Shown here: one piece after another, positions 50,110-57,818 of the stretch
How the letters are laid out: each line of letters starts with the position of its first letter
How positions within the stretch are numbered: position 1 is the first letter of the stretch
Assembly (NCBI RefSeq): GCF_023660105.1
Contig: NZ_JAMHGA010000018.1
Coordinates: 186,001-250,000 of the forward strand
Reading direction: 5' to 3'
DNA: 64,000 bases
From: Desulfovibrio aminophilus
Lineage (GTDB): Bacteria > Desulfobacterota > Desulfovibrionia > Desulfovibrionales > Desulfovibrionaceae
Notes under the pieces: generated by a model
Databases searched by the model: none
What the model saw: only the letters and a program-made list of their open reading frames with translations
What the model was told of the DNA's origin: nothing
Position numbers and translations under genes: made by a program

Positions 50110-50958
50110 TTAACATGTTTTGAGGATCATCTTTAACAGCGTGTGTGCAGGAATGCGGCTTCCATGGGGCGGACTCGCTATGATCGTGCCTCCAGTTGGC
50201 CCGCCCCATCCATTTTCGAGCGTGGATAATTTTTTCAGTAAATCCAGTAGATCTTCTTTGGCTTCGGGAGCGACGGAAATGCTGACGTGTTCCGCCCCGG
50301 CCAAGCCCATGGCGATGGAAATTTGAGCGCCGTTTCGCCGAAGGAGGCCATGAACTCCCGGTAGGGGAGAACGGAGGAAGAGCGCGGTGCGCCCTTTTGT
50401 GGTGTGAAGCTGCACGATTTTGTCCGCCTGGCGCTCGAGGGTGTTTCGGTATTTTTTTGCGATGATGGCATAATGCTCCCAGTGCGGATCTGCGCAGATG
50501 GCTGGTGAAAGATCCCGCGGATCAATATTCTTTTCGCGCAATACAGATATCAATTCAATGCCGCGTCGGAATTGTACGACAGAATCGGGGTGACTCATGC
50601 GAATCCCGGAATGTACGGCAGCGAGTTGCACGGCTTCATTCTTGGCTCCCCTGGGAAGTCCCAGATCAACCGCCTCAACATAGTCGCATAGCATCTTGTC
50701 TGTCGGGCTTGAACGACCAAAGACCATCATGGCCTGGACGCAGGCTGGGGGCAGGGGAACTTCCCCGGTATGGTGGTCGAAGTTGTTGAGATGTGTCTGG
50801 CCGCTGCCCCCGCATTCGATGCAGATCACTCGAGGATTGTTCAGGAATGCGGTTGGGGCTTCGCCGCATACATTTTCCAGACGGTCTTCGCTTGTCGCTC
50901 CAGCAAAGCTGGCCGCCAGGACTGTGTCGAGATCGGGCTTCCAGAAAATGAGATGCAT
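50110..50958 (-). CDS. DHH-family phosphoesterase-like protein, candidate cyclic-oligoadenylate hydrolase
   Basis: 282 residues from the ATG at 50958 (GGGAGGCG upstream). DHH phosphoesterase features: KPDLDTVLAAS near the N-terminus as the first Asp motif and NFDHHTGE around residue 60 as the DHH motif; the C-terminus (VHGLLRRNGAQISIAMGL, then GGPTGGTIIASP) resembles the DHHA1 substrate domain with its GG-x-x-GG-type loop. Related enzymes cut oligoribonucleotides or cyclic di-AMP. DHH proteins have been noted with type III CRISPR loci. Placement between cas10 and a CARF regulator suggests it degrades the cOA signal or its linear products; this is inference. Confidence 0.75.
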   Translation of the reverse strand: MHLIFWKPDLDTVLAASFAGATSEDRLENVCGEAPTAFLNNPRVICIECGGSGQTHLNNFDHHTGEVPLPPACVQAMMVFGRSSPTDKMLCDYVEAVDLGLPRGAKNEAVQLAAVHSGIRMSHPDSVVQFRRGIELISVLREKNIDPRDLSPAICADPHWEHYAIIAKKYRNTLERQADKIVQLHTTKGRTALFLRSPLPGVHGLLRRNGAQISIAMGLAGAEHVSISVAPEAKEDLLDLLKKLSTLENGWGGPTGGTIIASPPHGSRIPAHTLLKMILKTC

Positions 50959-50980
50959 GATACGCCTCCCGCCATCTGCC

Positions 50981-50997
50981 AGCATGATTCATTCCAA
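50981..50997 (-). promoter_or_regulatory. Candidate sigma-54 promoter of the DHH gene
   Basis: Minus strand TTGGAATG-AATC-ATGCT: GG-N10-GC spacing is right and the -24 half shares TGGAATG with the site at 55681. Transcription would begin about 12 bases before the ATG, close to the ribosome site, so this is weaker than the other candidates. The AT-rich gap 50998-51089 should also hold the promoter of the divergent CARF gene. Confidence 0.35.
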
Positions 50998-51089
50998 AAC
51001 GTAATCCAGTATAATCATTACTTTTTAATAAAATGCTTGTGATAATTCGCGAAAATTTTATAAGATTAAATAAAATATTGGAGGTCCAT

Positions 51090-52601
51090 ATGGTGAAAGC
51101 GGAAGCGGCGAGGAACATCCTTGTGGCCTGGGTTGGGGCGAGTGATGTCAGCGAGGTCAATGAGGGTCCTATTGTGACGGCATTACGCGAGAAGCATTAC
51201 CAGCACGTACATTTGCTCGTCAGCAAGGATTTCGAACAGCGCGTTGCGGATCTGAAGCGAGGGATTGAAGAAAAAATGGGCGTTGATGTAAAAATCCACT
51301 CAACGGGCATCGCCGACCCCACGGCTTATGGCGAGATCCTTCGCGGCATGCGGAAGTGTTTGGATTCGCTTGGGGAGGATGCGCTAGACAAAACGGTGAT
51401 ACAGATAACGTCGGGTACCCCTGCCATGCAGGCGGTCAGCATCATTCTGTCGCGGACGGAGTTCCAAGGGGTTGGCCTGCTCCAGGTCAGGCACCCACAA
51501 GATGTTATCAAGTCTGGCAAGAAGCCGGTGGAGGAGGTCATTCTTCCAAAATTCGAGGCGAGATATTTCACCCAGCATACGGATGAGGAGGGTGTAAGGG
51601 TTCGGTGTCGTAAGCAAGAAGAAATATACAAGGTGGCGTTGCGTGTTGCGGACAAGAAATGCCCCGTGTTGATTTTCGGCGAAACCGGAGTCGGGAAGGA
51701 ATATCTGGCGAAGTACATCCATGACCAGATGACCCCGAAAGCGAAAGCTTGGGTGGCTGTAAACTGCGGGGCGATTCCGGATACGTTGTTCGAATCCGAG
51801 TTCTTCGGCCATGAGAAGGGGGCGTTTACCGGCGCGGCGCAAGCGCGCAAAGGTTATTTCGAGCAGGCGGACGGGGGGACGCTCTTTTTGGATGAAGTCG
51901 GCGACTTGCCGTTGACGTCACAGGTGAAACTGCTGCGGGCCATTCAGGAGAAACGGGCCAGGCGCGTCGGCGGCGAAAAAGAGTATTCCTTTTCGGTACG
52001 TATCATAGCGGCGACAAACCGGGATCTGTTTGCCGCCGCTCGCAATGGGTCGTTTCGTCAGGACTTGCTATACCGCATAGCGGACTTCCCGTTGCGGCTG
52101 CCCTCCGTGAGGGAGTTCGGCACGAAGGGGGTCGACAAGTTCATAAACCATTTTCTGAAGGAAATTGTGAAGGAAACCGGGAGTCGCTATGAGTGCACCG
52201 GTGAGGCTCGTGATCTGTTGCGTATCCAGCAGTGGCCCGGCAATCTTCGAGAGCTCAGAAGTGTGCTCCGGCGGGCCGCTTTTTGCGCGGACGGCGAGAT
52301 GATCACCGAGGAGAACGTTCGCCAAAGCCTGAGCATGATTCCTGGCGAGCCCGCGCGGCCTCAGAAGCAGGACATCGGCCCCGGCTTCAACATTAGGAAA
52401 CATTTGGACGAGATCGCGAGAAACCTCATAGAACAGGCCCGGGAACGATGCGGGGGCAGTAAGACCAAGATGGCGGCCATGTTGGGATACGAGAGGTATC
52501 AGACGATGGAAAATCACGCCAAGAAACTCGGCATCCCCCTCCCGAGAAAGAGCCGGGAGCCCCAGGACGGTGCCTCTGATAGGCACGGCGGCGTGGAATA
52601 G
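51090..52601 (+). CDS. CARF-domain sigma-54-dependent transcription activator (RtcR-like architecture)
   Basis: 503 residues from the ATG at 51090 (GGAGG 5 bases upstream). Residues 1-165 form a CARF-type Rossmann domain: NILVAWVGASD first strand and ligand loop VIQITSGTPAMQAVSIIL (103-120). Residues about 175-410 are a sigma-54 AAA+ domain with Walker A GETGVGKE (197-204), GAFTGA (244-249), Walker B FLDE (266-269) and a sensor region RQDLLYRIADFPLRLP. The C-terminus has a Fis-like helix-turn-helix (GGSKTKMAAMLGYERYQTMENHAKKLG). RtcR is the known CARF activator for RNA repair genes, but no rtcA/rtcB is here; the neighbours are Cas10, a DHH enzyme and a double-CARF nuclease. All motifs needed for activity are present. 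Confidence 0.92.
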   Translation: MVKAEAARNILVAWVGASDVSEVNEGPIVTALREKHYQHVHLLVSKDFEQRVADLKRGIEEKMGVDVKIHSTGIADPTAYGEILRGMRKCLDSLGEDALDKTVIQITSGTPAMQAVSIILSRTEFQGVGLLQVRHPQDVIKSGKKPVEEVILPKFEARYFTQHTDEEGVRVRCRKQEEIYKVALRVADKKCPVLIFGETGVGKEYLAKYIHDQMTPKAKAWVAVNCGAIPDTLFESEFFGHEKGAFTGAAQARKGYFEQADGGTLFLDEVGDLPLTSQVKLLRAIQEKRARRVGGEKEYSFSVRIIAATNRDLFAAARNGSFRQDLLYRIADFPLRLPSVREFGTKGVDKFINHFLKEIVKETGSRYECTGEARDLLRIQQWPGNLRELRSVLRRAAFCADGEMITEENVRQSLSMIPGEPARPQKQDIGPGFNIRKHLDEIARNLIEQARERCGGSKTKMAAMLGYERYQTMENHAKKLGIPLPRKSREPQDGASDRHGGVE

Positions 52602-53034
52602 CCGGGGACGTCCTTGACGGTATTTCCGTTTGGCGCGTTCAGATGTCGAGGCTGCGCATGCTCATGCCGCAATCGGACTGGAGGGCATGGGAAAAGTGGA
52701 ATTGAGGCCTGAAACGGAATTCGCTGCCACGACAGACAGATGGGATGTCAACGGTTGGGGCCGCCCTCATTCATTCTGACGACCAAAACAGCCATAAAAA
52801 AGACCGGTCACACCCTGCGCGTGAACATCTCTCCTTGTGGCGCCCTTGCGTTGATGCCGATCTTTCAGACGGCATCGCAGTGCGAGGCGCTCCCGCAGCA
52901 TGATTTCTTCACGCCGTCAGCGTTGTTCCATCATGGAATGCAGGCCGGCTTGTCTTCGCCTTCCCTTGAGGATGGCGTCGATTCCCCTTGTTGAACCACT
53001 CGGGTCGACATGCTTTCAGGAAGGCGCGGTCTCT
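52602..53034. other. Intergenic region without a supported gene
   Basis: 433 bp between the CARF regulator and array 2. Short open frames exist on both strands, but none has a ribosome site or recognisable motif. Being at the leader-distal side of array 2, it may contain decayed spacers or repeats, but I could not find any repeat half there. Confidence 0.5.
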
Positions 53035-53204
53035 GTCGTACCCCCCCAGAGCTCCGGGGTCATTTCAACAAATATAACAAGAGGTGATTTGATGGCTGAT
53101 GTCGTAACCCCCCAGAGCTCCGGGGTCATTTCAACTAGTGTGGAGTACCCGTCTGACGGGTATATGATAGTCGTAACCCCCCAGAGCTCCGGGGTCATTT
53201 CAAC
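53035..53204 (-). CRISPR. CRISPR array 2: three repeats, two spacers
   Basis: Repeats at 53035, 53101 and 53170, same 35-bp family as array 1 but with CATTTCAAC in place of CACTTCAAC in all three copies; the leader-distal copy also has GTCGTAC for GTCGTAA. Spacers are 31 and 34 bases. Transcribed leftward from the leader on the right. Confidence 0.95.
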
Positions 53205-53412
53205 CGTTACTCCAGAAACGCCCGAAGGTCTAGGGCGGAGAGGCTGTTTGCTAGAACCTCCCCCAAAGGCGGGGCGCCCACCTCTGAAAAGGCCAGAAAA
53301 GACCGTGCTGGAAAGGCTCAAACCATTGATGCCCTAGGCGCGCTAGAACCTGCACCAGTTTCCTTCTGACGCCTGGCGTTGGTTTCTGATCTCGGCGCCT
53401 GCCGTCCGCCTC
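53205..53412 (-). promoter_or_regulatory. Leader of CRISPR array 2
   Basis: Begins CGTTAC and contains GTCTAGGGC and TTTGCTAGAACCTCCC like the array 1 leader. GCTAGAACCT occurs at 53250 and 53342, again 92 bases apart; the sequence between them is not conserved. Confidence 0.8.
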
Positions 53413-55506
53413 TCAACCGACAGTCCTTTTCGCCTGCGCGGCGTTCCGCAAGAGAAGTGAGAGCCGGTCGGGAGAGAGCAGCTCACGCCAGCCGAAGGTC
53501 ATGACCCCCTGGCATGGTGACGCCTCATCCTTCAGCAGGAAACAGGCCATGGGGATCGTGAACCTGGAAACCAATTTCGCCATGGAGCTGGATTCCATGC
53601 AGACTTGGTTGACTGCCTTGACGGCTCCCGCCTTGCAGGAAACGAGGTAGAACCGTCCCCGCCAACAGGCGACGACGTCGATATCGCTTTTGTGCCCCGC
53701 GGAACCGTGCTTTTCTGCCAGGTGGGCCCGTGTCGCCTCGCTCCAGCCCGTGCGCGTCCGGACGCGGACATGATCGGCTCCGGCCGACAGCATGGCGTAG
53801 CCCACAATGCGTTCAAACCAGATGCCACCCTTGCAGGGAATGACGACAGCATCCGCAGTGGACCCGGCGAGGTTCAGAATGCATTTGCCGGGCTCAAGCG
53901 CGCGCATTCTTATTTTTCCGAGTTCTTCCTGTTCGGGGAGGGGATGGTCGCGCCCAAGTGCGCCGACCGTATTCAGAAAAACGGCCAGACGTTTCAATCC
54001 GCCATCCGTTTCTGCCGCGCTGGATAGAATCCGCAGCAGGGACTCATGTTGATCTTTCCAAGCACGAATGATGCTCGCATCCTCGCCTTGGTCCTTGAGT
54101 TCGTGTCCGTTGGCGCGGATGAGAAAAAGGGGGTCCAGGCCTTTCAGTTCGATGTTCGACGGGGCGTTCGGGCCGATCGGGGTTATTGCGCTTCGTCCCA
54201 TGTCGATGCTGTACACGGGAAAACCATGACAACGGGCCCATAATGTCAGCATGGCTCCTTGGGCCTTGCTCCCAGGCGTTATGTTGACCTCGACCCGTTC
54301 GTGAGGGGCCGGCAGGTCGAGGATCTCTTCCGCAGAAAAGGAAACCGGGAACAGTCGCAATTCCTTGATGCCCAAGTCATCGGCGAAGGATTCCAGCCGA
54401 GAGCAGTTCTCGGCCACCAGGCTGTCCTGTGGGGTGTGGCAGAGGACGAGCGAACGCGGTCCATGTGAAGCGATTGCCAGCAGGGTGGCCGCCGGATCCT
54501 TGCCCATGGAGGTGATGAGAGTGGGGCCGCCGTCGAGCGGCTCAACCGCCGTGCGGCCCGGTATGGGCTCACAAGCACGCACCGGAGCGAATGCCTTCTT
54601 CAGCCACTCCACGAGCTCTTTTCTGACAGAGTATCGGTCTTTGGCGGTCAGCAGGAATGAGATGATCTTGCCCCGGCTTTCCGAATCAAGCCGTTCTCTG
54701 GTCAAGTGGTCGAAGGTGAGAACGAAGACGCTTCGGTTGTAGAAATCGCCCGAACGTTCACGGTTTGCCGCCCAATCGAGGATATTCCGTTCCGCGTTCA
54801 AACCTTCGCCTTGCCGGGCGCATGGGGGCAGGAATTTCATGAAGGCGAGGCTGTTGTCGCCTCGGTTCCATATAAGATCAAAGATCAATCCTCCAACGTC
54901 CACATCCTTCAATGCGTGATGGGGCATGGGGATGGCCCTTGGGAAAATCGACAGGGGAATCGCGGGGGCGTCGTTTCGTTTGATGGCGGTCCAGGGCAGG
55001 TTGTGCAGTTTGAGGAGGTCGGCGGGAGGAAGGACTGGGATCGGCAATCGTTCTCGGCGAGTCAATCCCGCGCCGACGGAAAGTTCCATGCGCAGAACCT
55101 CACCCTCGAGCGGGATCAGAAAGACACTGGTTCGCAAATCGAGTCTGGCGAGGTATTCGCAAATTTGAAAGTTCATGCCCCCGGCCAGATTAAATGCACG
55201 GCGTCCTGTCGATGCGGCTTCCCCCGAGGGATGGAGCTGTTGCGCCTGTTGATCGTCAGGGGCGGAGTATGCGGTCTCGGATGCCGTCGCCAGATGAATC
55301 TCAGTTGGTTCGTAGTGGGTGACGTTTTCCAGAAAATATCTAATTCGCTCGGATAGCTGCCGGGTATGGCCCGTCGCGAGAAGGTGAATTTCTGAAGGTC
55401 GTTCCCCAGCTTCGAGAAGCGCCAATATGGGGTTGAGAACTGCCGCTGCCTGGGTTCCGACAAAGGATATGAAGGAATGAATTTCCGGCGTGTCGGTGAA
55501 AGTCAT
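53413..55506 (-). CDS. Can1-like double-CARF nuclease effector
   Basis: 697 residues with AAAGGAG before the ATG. First CARF domain about 10-165 (SFVGTQAAAVLNPI; loop NLAGGMNFQI). Middle segment (165-325) with DHLTRERLDSES may be a degenerate nuclease-like domain. Second CARF about 328-470 with the canonical loop NITPGSKAQGAM (408-419). C-terminal PD-(D/E)xK nuclease about 520-697: E565 (IWFERIVGY), D608/D610 (KSDIDVVACW) and K625 in FYLVSCKAG; the position before CK is Ser rather than Glu. This order and length match Can1 of Thermus, a cyclic-tetra-adenylate-activated DNA nickase. Placed next to array 2, beyond the CARF regulator. Confidence 0.85.
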   Translation of the reverse strand: MTFTDTPEIHSFISFVGTQAAAVLNPILALLEAGERPSEIHLLATGHTRQLSERIRYFLENVTHYEPTEIHLATASETAYSAPDDQQAQQLHPSGEAASTGRRAFNLAGGMNFQICEYLARLDLRTSVFLIPLEGEVLRMELSVGAGLTRRERLPIPVLPPADLLKLHNLPWTAIKRNDAPAIPLSIFPRAIPMPHHALKDVDVGGLIFDLIWNRGDNSLAFMKFLPPCARQGEGLNAERNILDWAANRERSGDFYNRSVFVLTFDHLTRERLDSESRGKIISFLLTAKDRYSVRKELVEWLKKAFAPVRACEPIPGRTAVEPLDGGPTLITSMGKDPAATLLAIASHGPRSLVLCHTPQDSLVAENCSRLESFADDLGIKELRLFPVSFSAEEILDLPAPHERVEVNITPGSKAQGAMLTLWARCHGFPVYSIDMGRSAITPIGPNAPSNIELKGLDPLFLIRANGHELKDQGEDASIIRAWKDQHESLLRILSSAAETDGGLKRLAVFLNTVGALGRDHPLPEQEELGKIRMRALEPGKCILNLAGSTADAVVIPCKGGIWFERIVGYAMLSAGADHVRVRTRTGWSEATRAHLAEKHGSAGHKSDIDVVACWRGRFYLVSCKAGAVKAVNQVCMESSSMAKLVSRFTIPMACFLLKDEASPCQGVMTFGWRELLSPDRLSLLLRNAAQAKRTVG

Positions 55507-55583
55507 GCTCCATCTCCTTTGTTTGCGGCGTGTGCAGCGAATAACTGAATTTGATATGTGGTTTTCGGCTGGAAATGAAGGTG

Positions 55584-55614
55584 TAATTTTTATTATGTTT
55601 TTATATAAAAATTA
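55584..55614. promoter_or_regulatory. AT-rich inverted repeat in a divergent gap
   Basis: TAATTTTTAT and ATAAAAATTA are perfect 10-bp arms around 11 bases. It lies about 70-95 bases upstream of the -24/-12-like site at 55681, where an activator would bind, and between divergent genes (Can1-like and 55737). Confidence 0.45.
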
Positions 55615-55680
55615 TATTTAATTTAGAAATAATAATAGGTTTTTTTAGATATATTCTTTTATTTCTACATGTTATGATCA

Positions 55681-55696
55681 TGGAATGGCAGTTGCA
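55681..55696 (+). promoter_or_regulatory. Candidate sigma-54 promoter for the secreted-protein/SMI1 pair
   Basis: TGGAATG-GCAG-TTGCA: correct GG-N10-GC spacing and a perfect TTGCA -12 box. Transcription would begin near 55707, 30 bases before the ATG at 55737. Confidence 0.5.
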
Positions 55697-55736
55697 TTTC
55701 CTCCCCTCAAAAGAGACCCCAACAAGGAGGAATGCC

Positions 55737-56219
55737 ATGAAGATCACCAAGATTACTGCCCTGTGCGCGTTGTCGATGCTGCTGCTGGTTGCCCAGGTGG
55801 CTTGGGCGGACCCGATAACAAAGTGTATCCCCGGCATACCCATCGTGGAAGGCGGGTATGACGCCAATAGCGGTGAGGACCACGCTGTTGAGGCCGGGCT
55901 GAGTGAAGCCGCTTTCGCCGCCGGCGCGGTAGGAAGTGGAGTTGTCTCAGCCGGCCTTTCGGGCGCGGGCGCTCTTTCCGGCTATGCGGGGGTCGCGTCC
56001 AGTGTCTCCATGCTCGGGCTGGGTCCGGTGACAACCGGCGTGGCGGGATTGATGGGCAGTTCGGCCACGGGCGCTGCGGCGACCACCCTGGTCACCGCGG
56101 CCGTCGGCGGGCCACTGGTCATGGGGACGATCATCGTTGTCGGCGTGGGGGCCGCAGGGTATGGGTTGTACTACCTCGGCAACAAGGCCGTCGGCTGGTA
56201 CAAGGAGCAATCACAGTGA
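55737..56219 (+). CDS. Secreted glycine/alanine-rich hydrophobic protein of unknown function
   Basis: 160 residues with a clear signal peptide (MKITKITALCALSMLLLVAQ then VAWADP). The mature part contains two long Gly/Ala/Ser/Val-rich hydrophobic stretches (about 60-100 and 105-148) of the kind seen in pore-forming peptides and bacteriocin-like proteins, and ends in a basic-aromatic tail (GWYKEQSQ). AAGGAGG lies 8 bases upstream. The next gene encodes an SMI1/KNR4 protein, a family that often supplies immunity to toxins, so a toxin-immunity pair is possible. I do not recognise a named family. It is preceded by a candidate sigma-54 promoter. Confidence 0.75.
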   Translation: MKITKITALCALSMLLLVAQVAWADPITKCIPGIPIVEGGYDANSGEDHAVEAGLSEAAFAAGAVGSGVVSAGLSGAGALSGYAGVASSVSMLGLGPVTTGVAGLMGSSATGAAATTLVTAAVGGPLVMGTIIVVGVGAAGYGLYYLGNKAVGWYKEQSQ

Positions 56220-56278
56220 TATCAGAAGGTAACGGCCAGGCGCTGTGTGCGGTTGATAAAACAGAACGGAGGCGCATC

Positions 56279-56635
56279 ATGCTCGGGTCCAGAACTCATT
56301 ATGTTGAAAGACGGTTGGGTGTCAAGCTTCCCCAGGATTACGCCGCGTTCATTGAACGTCATGGAATTCATAGCGTCAACGGGGTTGAGGTTTATGGCTA
56401 TGACGAACGGGTTGTCGATCCGGAGAAGATTCCCTGCGTCATAGGCGCGACCCATCTCTACGGCCGGGATTATCGACTTGAAGAGGGCATCCTCGTCATC
56501 AGCCACACCGGCGTCGAGGACATCATCGTGCTTCTTGATACGTCAACTGGAAGCATCTTCGAAGCCGGGGCGGATACTCGGAGAAAGGTGGCCTCATCTT
56601 TCAACGAGTGGATCGCTGAGCTCGAGACCAGGTGA
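56279..56635 (+). CDS. SMI1/KNR4 (SUKH) family immunity-like protein
   Basis: 118 residues from the ATG at 56279 (GGAGG 9 bases upstream). The SUKH fold signature appears as VERRLGVKLPQDYAAFIERHG, the later GILVISHTGVEDIIVLLDTSTG strands and the terminal SSFNEWI helix. SUKH proteins neutralise many nuclease toxins and other polymorphic toxins. It follows the secreted protein gene by 59 bases; a GTG at 56216 overlapping that gene's stop codon would give an N-terminal extension. It might protect against the neighbouring product or, speculatively, the LHH nuclease at 38958. Confidence 0.85.
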   Translation: MLGSRTHYVERRLGVKLPQDYAAFIERHGIHSVNGVEVYGYDERVVDPEKIPCVIGATHLYGRDYRLEEGILVISHTGVEDIIVLLDTSTGSIFEAGADTRRKVASSFNEWIAELETR

Positions 56636-57254
56636 TTCTCCTCTGCGTTCGATTTGATAGCGCTCAAGTATATCTACCTTCCCAATGGAATCCATGTGCC
56701 TGTCTTTTTCCGCTTGAGGCGAAGTCCATGGTATTGTTCAATTCTATGGTTCTTGGCTGACGCCACTGCGGGTATCCTCTTGAAATCGTAGACTCGTGAG
56801 GTGATTATGCCTTCCCTTGGTTAATTTTTGGTGAGCGTCTGTGTTTGAACCTCCTCCCTCATTGAGGCACTGGAGGTGTGAATGGTGCAGGCGCTTGACG
56901 ACGTTATTTCCGGACCGCGGCAAGGTAAAGCGAAATATCAGGACAATGCCGATGATGGCGGCCTGGGCAGGTTAAATCTATGTTGATGTATGCTCACAAT
57001 CCAGCATTCAATAATAAAAAATGATAGTATTGTTGTTTCAACCAGCTATCGCATCATGAGTAATGTCGGCTGCGTACTAGTCACAGAAATATATTACGGA
57101 ATACTCGTAAAAAATGTAGATGTTACATTGGGTATACGATTTATACTATCAAGATTATTCAATCTTTACAGCTTTGACTCATTATTTGTGTGTTTTTTGA
57201 TTTGCCAGTAGGTTATTCCGAATTTTGGAATTATTTACAATTATTCTCCACCCC
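56636..57254. other. Intergenic region without a supported gene
   Basis: About 620 bp, increasingly AT-rich to the right. Small open frames (for example 56990-57211) lack ribosome sites and recognisable motifs. It probably separates two modules and should hold the promoter of the phosphatase gene; no clear promoter is visible. Confidence 0.5.
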
Positions 57255-57818
57255 ATGCGAAACACACTTCATGGGGTGGAGACTCTCCCCTATCCCCGGT
57301 CCTATTGGGTCGTCCCTGGCAAATTCCTCGCCGGCTGTTATCCAGGAAGCCTTGATCCAGCCGAGGCCGAGCTGAAGATAGCCCGGCTCGTGGCCTGCGG
57401 AATCAGCTCCATCATCTGCCTCCTGGAAGAGAATGAGCAGGATCGGAGCGGCAACCGCTTTGCCCCGTATACGCCCCTTTATCTGAAAGTCGCCCGTGAA
57501 CAGGGAGTGGCTGCGTCCTGGCATCGCCATCCCATTCATGACCAAGGCGTTCCAACAAAAAAGCAGATGACGGCGATTCTTGATCGCATCGATGAGAGTC
57601 TCGGCAGAGAGCTTCCCGTTTTTGTCCACTGCTGGGGAGGCAAGGGGCGAACAGGCATGGTGGTCGGTTGCTGGCTGGCGCGCCATGGAGTTGCCGAGGG
57701 CGTCGATTTGCTCAAGAGCGTCCAGTATCTCCGGCGGCATGACCCCAAAGGATATGATCCCTCGCCGGATACCGCCGAGCAACGGCGTTTTGTCCTGGAG
57801 TGGGGACGCTGGGAATGA
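57255..57818 (+). CDS. Dual-specificity/tyrosine phosphatase-like protein
   Basis: 187 residues from the ATG at 57255; ribosome site weak, and an alternative TTG lies 10 codons upstream. The active-site loop HCWGGKGRTG (125-134) is the CX5R signature with C126 and R132. The general acid is probably the Asp in HPIHDQGVP (about residue 96). N-terminal YPRSYWVVPGKFLAGCYPG resembles bacterial DSP-type enzymes acting on phosphoproteins, phospholipids or ADP-ribose-linked substrates. The stop overlaps the start of the ADP-ribosylglycohydrolase (ATGA), linking the two functionally. Confidence 0.88.
   Translation: MRNTLHGVETLPYPRSYWVVPGKFLAGCYPGSLDPAEAELKIARLVACGISSIICLLEENEQDRSGNRFAPYTPLYLKVAREQGVAASWHRHPIHDQGVPTKKQMTAILDRIDESLGRELPVFVHCWGGKGRTGMVVGCWLARHGVAEGVDLLKSVQYLRRHDPKGYDPSPDTAEQRRFVLEWGRWE

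Noticed and set aside
52740-52994. An 84-codon open frame left of CRISPR array 2
   Set aside because: No ribosome site, motif or coding bias; probably chance.
53205-53412. Sigma-54 promoters inside the CRISPR leaders
   Set aside because: I looked for GG-N10-GC on the transcribed strand of both leaders and found none; the shared GCTAGAACCT motif does not have that spacing.
56990-57211. A 73-codon AT-rich open frame before the phosphatase gene
   Set aside because: Hydrophobic and AT-rich with no ribosome site; chance frames are common in such DNA.
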